Origin: Litchfieldella qijiaojingensis
GTDB lineage: Bacteria > Pseudomonadota > Gammaproteobacteria > Pseudomonadales > Halomonadaceae
Assembly (NCBI RefSeq): GCF_014651875.1
Contig: NZ_BMXS01000003.1
Coordinates: 124,001 to 188,000 of the forward strand
Direction of reading: 5' to 3'
DNA length: 64,000 nucleotides
Positions within the stretch are counted from its first letter, which is position 1; the number at the start of each line of letters is the position of its first letter. The translations under genes and the position numbers were made by a program. The notes under the pieces are model-generated. The model saw only the letters and a program-made list of their open reading frames with translations. It ran no database searches and was not told the origin of the DNA. Positions 1-9,509 of the stretch are shown here, in pieces.

Positions 1-884
<884 letters not shown>

Positions 885-887
<3 letters not shown>

Positions 888-1030
888 GTTCTGCCCGAAA
901 ACTGCCTGCGCTTGGCCATGCAGCGTTAAAAGTCATCTCGAAATGCTCATTTACAACCACGTAAACTCCGCTTTCTCGATGACTTTTGCCTTGCCTGGCC
1001 TTCGCTCGCCGACTTTTCAAACAGAACCTA
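885..1030. repeat. Nested palindromic intergenic element, copy 1
   Basis: This 146-bp element has terminal inverted repeats AGGTTCTG and CAGAACCT, an inner stem AAAAGTCATC (928-937) with GATGACTTTT (978-987), and an apical stem TTTAC/GTAAA (950-954, 961-965). The gcl stop codon TAG at 885-887 is made by its first bases. A second copy lies at 28317-28458, also placed on a stop codon. The stems differ between copies but stay complementary. No open frame inside looks real. Confidence 0.8.
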
Positions 1031-1125
1031 AACTCAACGCACCCGCTATCGACACTAAACCGCAACGAGAGAGACGCTGATCGATGTTAACGATCGATCG
1101 GCGTTTCCCCACACAGGAGCAAGCC

Positions 1126-1902
1126 ATGCCTAAATTTGCCGCCAACCTAAGCATGTTGTTCACCGAGGAGGACTTCCTCGACCGATTCAAGGCCGCCGCG
1201 GATGCCGGCTTCTCTGGTGTCGAGTACCTTTTCCCCTACGACTATCAGCCGCAGGAACTCAAGGATCGACTCGATGCAAACGGCTTGACTCAGGTGCTGC
1301 ACAATCTGCCGGCGGGCGACTGGGCGGCCGGCGAGCGCGGCATCGCCTGCCATCCCGACCGGGTCAGCGAGTTCCGTGAAGGGGTTGATCGGGCCATCGA
1401 ATACGCATCCAGCCTGGGTTGTAAGCAGGTCAACTGCCTGGCCGGCATCCAGCCGGAAGATGTCAGCCATGACCAGGCCCGCGAGACGCTGATCGACAAT
1501 CTGCGTTTCGCTGCCGACAAGCTGTCGCGCGAAAACATCCTGCTGCTCGCCGAGCCGATCAACACTCGCGATATTCCTGGCTTCTTTCTCAATCGCACCG
1601 AGCAGGCATTGACTCTGTTCGATGCGGTGGGCAGCGACAACCTGAAGCTGCAGTACGACATCTACCACATGCAGATCATGGAGGGGGATCTGGCGCCGAC
1701 CATCGAGAAACATCTGGCGCGCATCGCCCATATCCAGATCGCCGACAACCCGGGACGCCACGAACCGGGTACCGGCGAGATCAATTATCCGTTCCTGTTC
1801 GCCCATCTCGACCGCCTCGGCTATGACGGCTGGATCGGTTGCGAATACAAGCCGAAGGCCACCACCCGGGAAGGGCTGGGATGGCTGGATGGCGTGCGCT
1901 GA
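1126..1902 (+). CDS. hyi: Hydroxypyruvate isomerase
   Basis: The product has 258 residues, the same length as E. coli Hyi. It is a TIM-barrel enzyme that interconverts hydroxypyruvate and tartronate semialdehyde. Characteristic segments are NLSMLFTEEDFLDRF at the N terminus, the strand LLAEPIN with a metal-binding glutamate, QYDIYHMQIMEGDL, HIQIADNPGRHEPGTGEIN and GCEYKP near the C terminus. I chose the ATG at 1126 because CAGGAG precedes it and the family begins there; the upstream ATG at 1084 would add an unconserved leader. It lies between gcl and garR, as in other glyoxylate-utilisation operons. Confidence 0.93.
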   Translation: MPKFAANLSMLFTEEDFLDRFKAAADAGFSGVEYLFPYDYQPQELKDRLDANGLTQVLHNLPAGDWAAGERGIACHPDRVSEFREGVDRAIEYASSLGCKQVNCLAGIQPEDVSHDQARETLIDNLRFAADKLSRENILLLAEPINTRDIPGFFLNRTEQALTLFDAVGSDNLKLQYDIYHMQIMEGDLAPTIEKHLARIAHIQIADNPGRHEPGTGEINYPFLFAHLDRLGYDGWIGCEYKPKATTREGLGWLDGVR

Positions 1903-1988
1903 CAGGACGTACGGCGCCCGGCAAGCGATGAGCTGTTCCGGCGGCAAGCCTACGCGAGGGCGCTGTGAACCCATCCCTGGGCGCTACA

Positions 1989-2006
1989 TTTGCCATCCCT
2001 GGCAAA
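1989..2006. other. Short hairpin between hyi and garR
   Basis: TTTGCCA and TGGCAAA form a perfect 7-bp stem with loop TCCC. CCATCCCTGG also occurs a few bases upstream as a direct repeat. There is no T-run, so it may be an mRNA processing or stability hairpin rather than a terminator. The rest of the 205-bp gap holds nothing I recognise. Confidence 0.35.
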
Positions 2007-2107
2007 TGACCCTCGCTTCGCCTTGCCCCCGGCGCTCATCTCGCCGGGTGTTTGGAAATGAACGCTAAGTCAGAAATCACCATGACAGTTCGAGAAGGAG
2101 AGAGACT

Positions 2108-2992
2108 ATGAGCAAGATCGGTTTTATCGGCCTGGGTATCATGGGGCGTCCTATGGCGGGTCACCTGCTGGACGCCGGCCACGAACTCGTCACCGTGGAG
2201 CACAGCAAGCCATTGCCACAGGAACTGGCTGACAAGGGTGCCAAGGTCTTGGCCAATCCCAAGGCAGTGGCCGAAGCCTCCGAGATCGTCATCACCATGG
2301 TGCCGGATACTCCGGACGTGGAAGCGGTGCTGTTCGGTGAAGGTGGGGTGATCGAGGGCCTCAAGCCCGGCACCCTGGTCATCGACATGAGTTCCATTGC
2401 CCCATTGGCGACCCAGGAATTCGCCAAGCGCATTCATGACGCTGGCGGCGAATACGTCGACGCCCCGGTATCCGGTGGTGAGGGCGGGGCCATCAATGCC
2501 GCCCTGACCATCATGGTCGGTGCCACAGAGCAAGGCTTCGAGCGCGCCAAGCCGATTCTCGACGTGATGGGCAAGACCATCACCCATATCGGTGGTCATG
2601 GCGATGGCCAGACCTGCAAGGTGGCCAACCAGATCGTCGTCGCCCTGACCATCGAGGCGGTGGCCGAGGGCCTGCTGTTCGCTTCCAAGGCCGGCGCCGA
2701 CGTGGCCAAGGTGCGCGAATCGCTGCTCGGGGGTCTGGCCCAGTCGAAGATTCTCGACGTGCACGGCGAGCGCATGATCAAGCGTACCTTCGATCCGGGC
2801 TTCCGCATCCGCTTGCACCAGAAGGACCTCAACCTGGCTCTGGAGGGTGCGCGCAGCCTCAACCTGGCACTGCCGGGCACCGCCAATGCCCAGCAACTGT
2901 TCCAGGCCTGTGCCGCCCATGGTGGCGAGGATTGGGACCATGCCGGCATCCTGCGGGCGCTGGAAACGCTTTCCGGCCACGAAGTCGGTTAA
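2108..2992 (+). CDS. garR: 2-hydroxy-3-oxopropionate (tartronate semialdehyde) reductase
   Basis: The 294-residue product is a beta-hydroxyacid dehydrogenase that reduces tartronate semialdehyde to D-glycerate with NAD(P)H. It shows the N-terminal Rossmann motif GFIGLGIMGRPMAGHLL (5-21), the substrate-binding segment DAPVSGGEGGA around 118-128, and the catalytic lysine K171 in GQTCKVANQ. An AGGAGAGAG ribosome-binding site precedes the ATG. It follows gcl and hyi on the same strand and supplies glycerate for ttuD downstream. GlxR/GarR paralogues cannot be told apart by eye; the gcl-hyi context would also fit the name glxR. A hairpin with a T-run starts at its stop codon. Confidence 0.93.
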   Translation: MSKIGFIGLGIMGRPMAGHLLDAGHELVTVEHSKPLPQELADKGAKVLANPKAVAEASEIVITMVPDTPDVEAVLFGEGGVIEGLKPGTLVIDMSSIAPLATQEFAKRIHDAGGEYVDAPVSGGEGGAINAALTIMVGATEQGFERAKPILDVMGKTITHIGGHGDGQTCKVANQIVVALTIEAVAEGLLFASKAGADVAKVRESLLGGLAQSKILDVHGERMIKRTFDPGFRIRLHQKDLNLALEGARSLNLALPGTANAQQLFQACAAHGGEDWDHAGILRALETLSGHEVG

Positions 2993-3028
2993 GGAAGATT
3001 TGACGTAAATCGTCGCTTCCTTGTTTTT
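2991..3028 (+). terminator. Rho-independent terminator after garR
   Basis: AAGGAAG pairs with CTTCCTT around an inner GACG/CGTC stem, followed by GTTTTT. It overlaps the last bases of the garR stop codon. A second GC hairpin (GGCGGGCG/CGCCCGCC, 3037-3061) follows. Transcription may therefore be attenuated before ttuD. Confidence 0.7.
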
Positions 3029-3173
3029 CCTGGTTTGGCGGGCGTCGGGTCGTCGCCCGCCATCAGCCACAGCGACTGCATGTGGCCCTCCGCCGGCGAC
3101 AGGTCTCCCCTGTGCATGCCATTTCCCTGTCGTCGGTCTTTTTGCCGTGACGCTTTCCGTGAGGAGTTCGTCG

Positions 3174-4484
3174 ATGAATGCCCATGCCCCTTTCACGCCC
3201 TTCACCGATGAGGAGGCGTCGCGCCAGTGGTTGATGCGCCTGGCCCAAACGGCGGTAGCCGCCGTGCATCCCGACACCCTATTGCCCGATCGATTGCCCG
3301 AGCCTCCGCTAGGCCGCACCGTGGTGGTCGGCGCCGGTAAGGCCGCCGCGGCCATGGCACGTGCCTTGGAAACGGCCTGGCAGCGACATCATCCCGAGGC
3401 CGAGCTCTCCGGTCTGGTGGTGACGCGTTACGGCCATGGGGCCGACTGCCGGCGTATCGAAGTGCTCGAGGCTTCGCACCCGATGCCCGACGAGCTTGGC
3501 GAGCAGGCCGCCCGGCGCATGCTCAAGGCGGTGCAGGACCTGGGCCAGGACGATCTGGTGATCGCGTTGATCTCCGGTGGCGGTTCGGCGCTGATGACCT
3601 TGCCGGCAGACGGCCTGACGCTGCACCAGAAGCAGGCTCTCAACAAGGCGTTGCTGCGTTGCGGTGCGCCGATTCGCGAGATCAACACCGTGCGCCGTCA
3701 TTTGTCGGCGATCAAGGGCGGTCGCCTGGCCGCCAGCGCGCATCCGGCCCGGGTGGTGACCTATCTGATTTCCGACGTGCCAGGAGACGAGCCAAGCCTG
3801 ATCGCTTCCGGCCCCACGTTGCCCGATGACTCGACCCCGGCGGGTGCCCTGTCGATTCTTGAGCGCTACGGCATCGAGATCCCCGACAGTGTACGCCGGC
3901 ACTTGATGGCCGATGGCAGCGCACCGCGGCGTGACGATGCCGGTTTCGCTCGCGACGAGGCCGTGGTGCTGGCGCGAGCCCGCGATGCCTTGGAGGCGGC
4001 TCGAGAACGTGCCGAGCACGCTGGTCTGGATGTCAGGATGCTGGGCGATGACCTGGAAGGGGAGGCCCGAGATCTGGGGCGTGCCCAGGCGCGCATGGTG
4101 CTTACCGTCCAGGGCGAGAGCGAGCGGCCGTTGCTGATCCTCTCCGGTGGCGAAACCAGTGTCACCGTACGTGGCGACGGTCGTGGTGGGCGTAATGTCG
4201 AATACCTGCTGGGACTGTTCGAGACCCTCAAGGGAGCCGAAGGCATCTACGCCTTGGCCATCGACACCGATGGTATCGACGGCTCCGAGGACAACGCCGG
4301 TGCCTTGATCGGCCCCGCTTGCTGGACGCGCGCCCGGAGCGCGCGACTCTCTGCCTTGGATTACCTGGCACGCAACGATGCCTACAGTTTCTTTGCCGAA
4401 CTCGACGACCTGATCGTCACGGGGCCAACACGCACCAACGTCAACGACTTCCGCGCCATCCTGGTGCTGCCGAGGGCCTCATGA
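3174..4484 (+). CDS. ttuD: Glycerate 2-kinase / TtuD-type (MOFRL family)
   Basis: The 436-residue product belongs to the glycerate kinase type 2 (DUF4147-MOFRL) family, often labelled hydroxypyruvate reductase TtuD. It most likely phosphorylates D-glycerate from GarR to 2-phosphoglycerate. Visible landmarks are [17 protein letters not shown] near the N terminus, [13 protein letters not shown], and in the MOFRL domain [18 protein letters not shown] and [18 protein letters not shown]. The ATG at 3174 is preceded by GAGGAG and gives a family-like length; an earlier ATG at 3021 would add an unconserved leader. Its stop overlaps the pyk start (ATGA), so kinase and pyruvate kinase are translationally coupled. 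Confidence 0.88.
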   Translation: MNAHAPFTPFTDEEASRQWLMRLAQTAVAAVHPDTLLPDRLPEPPLGRTVVVGAGKAAAAMARALETAWQRHHPEAELSGLVVTRYGHGADCRRIEVLEASHPMPDELGEQAARRMLKAVQDLGQDDLVIALISGGGSALMTLPADGLTLHQKQALNKALLRCGAPIREINTVRRHLSAIKGGRLAASAHPARVVTYLISDVPGDEPSLIASGPTLPDDSTPAGALSILERYGIEIPDSVRRHLMADGSAPRRDDAGFARDEAVVLARARDALEAARERAEHAGLDVRMLGDDLEGEARDLGRAQARMVLTVQGESERPLLILSGGETSVTVRGDGRGGRNVEYLLGLFETLKGAEGIYALAIDTDGIDGSEDNAGALIGPACWTRARSARLSALDYLARNDAYSFFAELDDLIVTGPTRTNVNDFRAILVLPRAS

Positions 4485-5938
4485 CAGCGATAACGCAAGC
4501 TTCCATCCGCCGCACCAAGATCGTCGCCACCCTGGGCCCGGCCAGCGACCGCGAGGGGGTGCTCGAGGCCATGATCGCCGCCGGGGTCGACGTGGTGCGC
4601 CTGAACTTCTCCCACGGCTCGTCCGACGACCATCGCCGCCGCCTGGCCCGGGTGCGCGAGATCGCCGAGCGCCTGGGCAAGAGCGTCGCGGCGCTGGGCG
4701 ACCTGCAGGGCCCCAAGATCCGCATCGCCCGCTTCCGTGACGGCGCGGTGACGCTGGCCGAGGGCCAGGCCTTCATCCTCGACATGGCGCTCGACGGCGA
4801 GGCCGGCACCGCGGAACGCGTGGGCTGCGGCTACAAGCAGCTCGCCGCCGATGTCGCCACCGGCGATCGCCTGTTGCTCGACGACGGCCGCCTGGTGCTC
4901 GAGGTCGAACGCATCGACGGCGCCGCCGTGCACACCCGCGTGGTGGTCGGCGGCAAGCTGTCCAACAACAAGGGCATCAACAAGCAGGGCGGCGGGCTCT
5001 CCGCCGCGGCGCTCACCGACAAGGACAAGGCCGACCTCAAGACCGCCGTCGACATCGGCGTCGACTATCTCGCCGTGTCCTTCCCGCGCTCGGCCGCCGA
5101 CATGCAGGAAGCCCGCGCGCTGCTCGGCGCGGCCGGCGCCGAGATCGGCCTGGTGGCCAAGATCGAGCGCGCCGAGGCGGTGGCCGACGCGGCGACCCTC
5201 GACGCCATCATCGCGGCCAGCGAGGCGGTGATGGTGGCCCGCGGCGATCTTGGCGTGGAGATCGGCGACGCCCAGTTGATCGGCGTGCAGAAGCGCCTGA
5301 TCAAGCGCGCCCGCACCCTCAACCGCGCGGTGATCACCGCGACGCAGATGATGGAGTCGATGATCGGCGCTCCGCTGCCGACCCGCGCCGAGGTGTTCGA
5401 CGTCGCCAACGCCGTGCTCGACGGCACCGACGCGGTGATGCTCTCCGCCGAGACCGCCGCCGGCGACTACCCGGTGGAGACCGTCGAGGCCATGCACCGC
5501 CTGTGCCTGGGCGCCGAGCGCGAGCGCATCGCCCAGGAATCGGGGCACCGCATCCACGAGGGCTTCTCGAAGATCGACGAGACGGTGGCGCTGTCGGCGA
5601 TGTACGCCGCCAACCACCTCGAGGGCGTGGCGGCGATCGCCTGCATGACCGCCACCGGCTACACGCCGCTGATCGCCTCGCGCATCCGCTCGGGGCTGCC
5701 GATCGTCGGCCTGGCCCACAGCCCCATCGCCCAGCGGCGCATGGCGCTGTACCGCGGCGTGGTCTCGCTGCTGTTCGATACCAGCGACATGGCGGCCGAC
5801 GAACTCGACGAGAAGGCCGTGGCGATCCTCAAGGAGCGCGGCATCACGGTGGCGGGCGACCTGATGATCCTGACCCGCGGCGACCACATGAATGCCCACG
5901 GCGGCACCAATACGCTGAAGATCCTCGAGGTGAGCTGA
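4481..5938 (+). CDS. pyk: Pyruvate kinase
   Basis: The 485-residue enzyme makes pyruvate and ATP from phosphoenolpyruvate, the last step after glycerate entry. It contains the N-terminal segment [25 protein letters not shown], the metal and phosphate-binding [13 protein letters not shown], the active-site lysine in [24 protein letters not shown] and [18 protein letters not shown]. Its start overlaps the ttuD stop. Codon third positions are almost all G or C, clearly more biased than in ttuD or garR, which also leaves very long open frames on the opposite strand. It may be a glycerate-pathway-dedicated pyruvate kinase; whether it is the only copy in the genome cannot be judged here. Confidence 0.95.
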   Translation: MTAITQASIRRTKIVATLGPASDREGVLEAMIAAGVDVVRLNFSHGSSDDHRRRLARVREIAERLGKSVAALGDLQGPKIRIARFRDGAVTLAEGQAFILDMALDGEAGTAERVGCGYKQLAADVATGDRLLLDDGRLVLEVERIDGAAVHTRVVVGGKLSNNKGINKQGGGLSAAALTDKDKADLKTAVDIGVDYLAVSFPRSAADMQEARALLGAAGAEIGLVAKIERAEAVADAATLDAIIAASEAVMVARGDLGVEIGDAQLIGVQKRLIKRARTLNRAVITATQMMESMIGAPLPTRAEVFDVANAVLDGTDAVMLSAETAAGDYPVETVEAMHRLCLGAERERIAQESGHRIHEGFSKIDETVALSAMYAANHLEGVAAIACMTATGYTPLIASRIRSGLPIVGLAHSPIAQRRMALYRGVVSLLFDTSDMAADELDEKAVAILKERGITVAGDLMILTRGDHMNAHGGTNTLKILEVS

Positions 5939-6003
5939 AACCGCCATGCACGCCCTGCCCTCGCTATATTGGCGGGGGCGGGCGTCTCGTCTAATGCGTC
6001 GGT

Positions 6004-6720
6004 CTAGCGGGCGTTGAGGGCGGCGATCACTTCGCCGGTATGCTGGACATGGGAGGCCAGCAAGCGGCTGGCCCGCTCGCCGTCACGGGCCTTGAGGGCC
6101 TCCAGTATCTCCCTATGTTCCTCGGTCGATTCCTGCCAGCGCCCGATTCTATCCAATGCCAAGTAGCGGGCCCGTTCCAGGCGTCCGAGCAACCGTCGAT
6201 GGGTCTCCTCGAGCACCGGGTTCCTGGCCCCGGCGACGAGATGCGCATGGATACGCTGGTTGAGTTCGAAATAGGCGTCCCGGTCGCCCTTGTCGAGCAA
6301 GCGTTCCAAGCGTTCCTGCATGGCTTCGAGTCGCTTGATCTCGGTATTGGTCATGCGCTTGGCTGCCAGGCCAACGGCCAGGCTTTCGAGGCCGGCCTCG
6401 ACCTCGAACAGGTGTTCGAGCTCTTTGGCGTCGATCAGTGACACTTGCGCATTGCGGTTGCGCCTCAAGGTCACCAGCCCATCGGCGGCGAGCAACTTGA
6501 CCGCCTCGCGCAATGGAGTACGCGAGATGCCCAGTTGCTCGCAAAGCTCCGGCTCCACCAGACGTTCGCCTGGGGCGAGGCGCCCGCGTACGATCAGCCG
6601 ATGTAGCGCCTGATACGCCTCTTCCGCCAGCGAAGGCGTGGTGATGCGCCGCTTCGTCGGCGTGCCGCTGCGAGTGGCGGCACGCCGTTGGCCTGATGAA
6701 GAGACAGTGTCCGTTGTCAT
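6004..6720 (-). CDS. GntR-family regulator with FCD domain
   Basis: This 238-residue DNA-binding protein has an N-terminal winged helix (about 30-95) with recognition region LCEQLGISRTPLREAVKLL and a C-terminal all-helical FCD ligand domain, including FELNQRIHAHLV and the terminal HVQHTGEVIAAL. It lies at the end of the minus-strand series dctP-dctQ-dctM-racemase-like gene, 95 bp after the last of these, so it probably controls that module. FCD regulators usually respond to carboxylic acids. It shares architecture and partial sequence with the other GntR regulator at 10729-11427. Confidence 0.9.
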   Translation of the reverse strand: MTTDTVSSSGQRRAATRSGTPTKRRITTPSLAEEAYQALHRLIVRGRLAPGERLVEPELCEQLGISRTPLREAVKLLAADGLVTLRRNRNAQVSLIDAKELEHLFEVEAGLESLAVGLAAKRMTNTEIKRLEAMQERLERLLDKGDRDAYFELNQRIHAHLVAGARNPVLEETHRRLLGRLERARYLALDRIGRWQESTEEHREILEALKARDGERASRLLASHVQHTGEVIAALNAR

Positions 6721-6815
6721 GAGTTGGGCTCCGTTGCGAGATGCATCACCTTGATTCGAGCTTCATTGTCTCGCCGATGGCTGCTGCATCCAATCCGACC
6801 AATGATGCTCGGACA

Positions 6816-7571
6816 TCAAGTATCGGTCGGCTGCCGTCCCACCAGCCGGGCCAGCGCTGGGCCGAGGCCGCTGCATGGCTTCTCCGGTGGCAGGGCGAAG
6901 CTGCCAGCCACGGGGGCGGCTATCTCCATACTCGCCATGGCTTGAGCCTGGGTCACGGCGCAGGTTACGCCGTCCAGTGCCGGAACCGGCAGGCGTGTGG
7001 CCACCGTACGCGCCAGGCCGGCCAAGGGTGCGCCGGCAAGGATCAACACGTCGGCGCCGTCCTGTTCCACCGCTTGATTCGCCAGGGCCACCAGGCGCTC
7101 GCCCTGGTCCTCCTGCACCCGACCGATATGGGCCAGGGGTTCGTCCAGGGCGCGGATGCTGGCCAGGCGTTCGGCGAAGCCATAGGCAGTGATGCATTCG
7201 CGGTACCAGGCCTGGATGCGCTGGGAGATGGCGATCACCGAGAAACGGCCGCCATGCTGGCAGGCACTGACCAGGGCGGCCTCGGTCATGCCCACCACCG
7301 GGATTGGCATGACTTCACGCAAGGCGGCAAGGCCGGGGTCGCCAAAGGCGGCGACCACGATGGCGTCGTGGTGCGCATGCTGCTCGGCGGCGATCTGCAG
7401 GGCGGCGTAGCCGCCGATCAGCGCTTCGGCGCGGGTCTCGATATAGGCCACGCCGAAGGGTGCGGTGGCCAGGGTCAGCTCGGTACCGGGATAGATGCTG
7501 CGCGTGGCCTCCGACTCGATCAGGTGGGTCACGTCACGGGAGATATTGGGATTGATGATGAGCAGTTTCAT
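6816..7571 (-). CDS. Asp/Glu/hydantoin racemase superfamily protein lacking both catalytic cysteines
   Basis: The 251-residue product has the fold signature of hydantoin/allantoin racemases: MKLLIINPNIS at the N terminus, AFGDPGL, VVGMTEAAL and a second-domain LILAGAPLAGL. These racemases use two cysteines as acid and base, in ACFGDPG and GCAGMAG. Here the first is Ala (A75) and the second Gly (G180), so ordinary two-base racemisation looks impossible. It may be a lyase or decarboxylase-type relative, a binding protein or inactive. The start at 7571 follows the family N terminus; an in-frame ATG at 7607 is an alternative. It lies directly downstream of a TRAP transporter. Confidence 0.8.
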   Translation of the reverse strand: MKLLIINPNISRDVTHLIESEATRSIYPGTELTLATAPFGVAYIETRAEALIGGYAALQIAAEQHAHHDAIVVAAFGDPGLAALREVMPIPVVGMTEAALVSACQHGGRFSVIAISQRIQAWYRECITAYGFAERLASIRALDEPLAHIGRVQEDQGERLVALANQAVEQDGADVLILAGAPLAGLARTVATRLPVPALDGVTCAVTQAQAMASMEIAAPVAGSFALPPEKPCSGLGPALARLVGRQPTDT

Positions 7572-7619
7572 GGCGTGGTGTGCTTTTTCTGTTGTGAGTA
7601 TCGGCATAAAGAGCCCCCG

Positions 7620-7640
7620 CCGCCCACCCGTGGTGGGCGG
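7620..7640. other. Hairpin between dctM and the racemase-like gene
   Basis: CCGCCCACC and GGTGGGCGG form a perfect 9-bp stem with a 3-base loop in the 100-bp gap. There is no T-run in either direction. It could be a processing or stability element that separates expression of the transporter genes from the downstream gene. Confidence 0.4.
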
Positions 7641-7674
7641 TGGAGGAACGAGGCAAGGGACGATATGGCCGGGT

Positions 7675-8955
7675 TCAGTAGCCTAGGGCTCGTGGCAGCC
7701 AGGTCACGATGTCCGGGAACAGGATGCATAGCCCCAGCACGGCATACTGGAAGGCGATGAATGGCCAGGCGCTGCGCAGCAGTTCGTTGAGACTGATCTT
7801 GGAGATGCCGCACATCACGAACAGCAGCACGCCGACCGGCGGCGTCATCATGCCTACCACCAGGTTCATCACGAACAGGAAGCCGAACAGCAGCGGATCG
7901 ATACCGTAGGCCAGGGCGATCGGTGCCAGCAGCGGGACGAGCATGATGTAGGCGGCATTGGACTCGATGAACATGCCGACCGCGATCAGCAGCGCCATCA
8001 CCAATAGCAGGAAGATCATCGGGTCGGCGGTCACGCCCTGCAGCCAGTCGGCCAACCGCATGGGGATCAAATCGATGGTGAAGGCAAAGGTCATGGTCGA
8101 GGCGAAGGCGATCAGCGCGCCGACCATGGCTGCGGTTACCGCTGCGTTGAACATTGCCTTGGGCAGGTCGGACAGGCGCAGCTTGCGGGTCACGAAAAAG
8201 CCGATCGCCAGCGCATAGACCACGGCGATGGCCGCCCCTTCGGTGGCGGTGAAGGCGCCGGCGACGATGCCGCCGACCACCACCACCGGCATCAGCAGGA
8301 TCGGCAGTGCGCGCCAGGTCTGCGCCAGCACGTGCTTGAGCCCCAGCGATTCACCGACCAGCGGATAACGGCGCCGCATCGCCAGGAAGGTGGCCAGGCC
8401 CATGAAGCCCACGGCGAGCAGGATCCCGGGCACGATACCGGCCATGAACAGCCCACCCACGGAAACGCTGGAACCCGCCATCAAGGCATAGACGATCATG
8501 GCGTTGCTGGGCGGGATGATGGCGCCGAGGTTGGCCGCGGAGGCGACCACCGCACTGCTGTAGCCGGTGTCGTATTGTTGACGCATGGAAGGCACCAGCG
8601 AGCTGCCCAGCGCGCTGGCGCTGGCCACGGCGGCGCCGCTGACCGCGGCCAGTACCATGCCGGCGACGATGGCGACATGTGCCAGCCCGCCCTGAACGCG
8701 TCCGATCAGCGAGTTGGCGAAGTCGACCAGGCGTTGCAGGATGCCGGCGGCGACCATCAACTCACCGGCCAGCATGAATAGCGGAATGGCCATCAGTGGG
8801 AAGTTGTCGACGGAATGCATCATGCGTTGCGGCAACACCGAGAAATCCATTCCACCGATATACAGGCCCACCAGCGAGGCAAGGCCCAAGGCGAAAGCCA
8901 GCGGCATGCGCAACAGTGCGAAGGCGAGAAAGGTAAGGACGATGGCCAGGGTCAT
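7675..8955 (-). CDS. TRAP transporter large permease (DctM family)
   Basis: The 426-residue inner-membrane protein has about 12 hydrophobic segments and the DctM-type signatures PLFMLAGELMVAAGI, GAAVASASALGSS and NLGAIIPPSNAMIVYAL. It forms the Na+-driven transport channel of a tripartite ATP-independent periplasmic system with the small permease and binding protein encoded upstream on the same strand. Its start overlaps the dctQ stop (ATGA). The substrate is unknown; TRAP systems mostly carry organic acids, and the linked genes suggest a carboxylate or ureide-type compound. Confidence 0.93.
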   Translation of the reverse strand: MTLAIVLTFLAFALLRMPLAFALGLASLVGLYIGGMDFSVLPQRMMHSVDNFPLMAIPLFMLAGELMVAAGILQRLVDFANSLIGRVQGGLAHVAIVAGMVLAAVSGAAVASASALGSSLVPSMRQQYDTGYSSAVVASAANLGAIIPPSNAMIVYALMAGSSVSVGGLFMAGIVPGILLAVGFMGLATFLAMRRRYPLVGESLGLKHVLAQTWRALPILLMPVVVVGGIVAGAFTATEGAAIAVVYALAIGFFVTRKLRLSDLPKAMFNAAVTAAMVGALIAFASTMTFAFTIDLIPMRLADWLQGVTADPMIFLLLVMALLIAVGMFIESNAAYIMLVPLLAPIALAYGIDPLLFGFLFVMNLVVGMMTPPVGVLLFVMCGISKISLNELLRSAWPFIAFQYAVLGLCILFPDIVTWLPRALGY

Positions 8956-9509
8956 GAGCGGGCTCCTCCTTCACTGGTTGGGGGAGCGCTGGGCAGCGGC
9001 TCGATGCGCAGTACCTGGGCGAGCAGGTGCAGGCAGCAGTGGCCGGCGCATATCAGCACGGCGATATAGAAAATGGCGGCGGTGATCTCGATGGTCGGCA
9101 TCAACTCCTGCCATTTGTCGGCCACCGCACCCAGGGAAACCCAGAACAGGATGGCCATCAGCGCCGCGCCGATCAGCGCCATCAGGCGAGCGAGACGCTC
9201 CTGCACGACATCGGGCAACTTGCTGACCAGCGCATCGATACCGACGTGGATACCGACCTTGATACCGTGCGGAATGGCCAGAAAGATCGCCCAGACGAAG
9301 AACAGCCGCGAGAGCTCGTCGGCTGAGTCGATCGAGGTCGACAGCACGTAGCGGGAGAAGACCTGGGCCGAAACCAGCAGGGTCATCAGCCCCATCGCCA
9401 TGATGATGGCGTAGTAGGAAGTGCGGTCGAGCAGCGCCAGCGCCATGACGAAGCGGCGCTTCAGCGGGCTGGAGGCACGAGCCTCCAGCCGTGAGGACGC
9501 GGGTGTCAT
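8952..9509 (-). CDS. TRAP transporter small permease (DctQ family)
   Basis: The 185-residue membrane protein has four predicted transmembrane helices, beginning after a short cytoplasmic N terminus with ALLDRTSYYAIIMAMGL. The family-typical DELSRLFFVWAIFLAIPHG follows the second helix. It partners the DctM protein encoded immediately downstream and the periplasmic binding protein encoded upstream. Both junctions are 4-base ATGA overlaps, so the three subunits are translationally coupled. Confidence 0.9.
   Translation of the reverse strand: MTPASSRLEARASSPLKRRFVMALALLDRTSYYAIIMAMGLMTLLVSAQVFSRYVLSTSIDSADELSRLFFVWAIFLAIPHGIKVGIHVGIDALVSKLPDVVQERLARLMALIGAALMAILFWVSLGAVADKWQELMPTIEITAAIFYIAVLICAGHCCLHLLAQVLRIEPLPSAPPTSEGGARS

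Noticed and set aside
4382-5947. A 521-codon open frame on the minus strand opposite pyk
   Set aside because: It mirrors the extreme G/C third-position bias of pyk. Its composition (very rich in H, R, G, A) and lack of motifs mark it as antisense noise.
6816-7607. Calling this gene hydantoin or allantoin racemase and linking it to purine breakdown with gcl
   Set aside because: Both catalytic cysteine positions are substituted, and no allantoinase, ureidoglycolate or uricase genes are in the window. I kept only the superfamily name.
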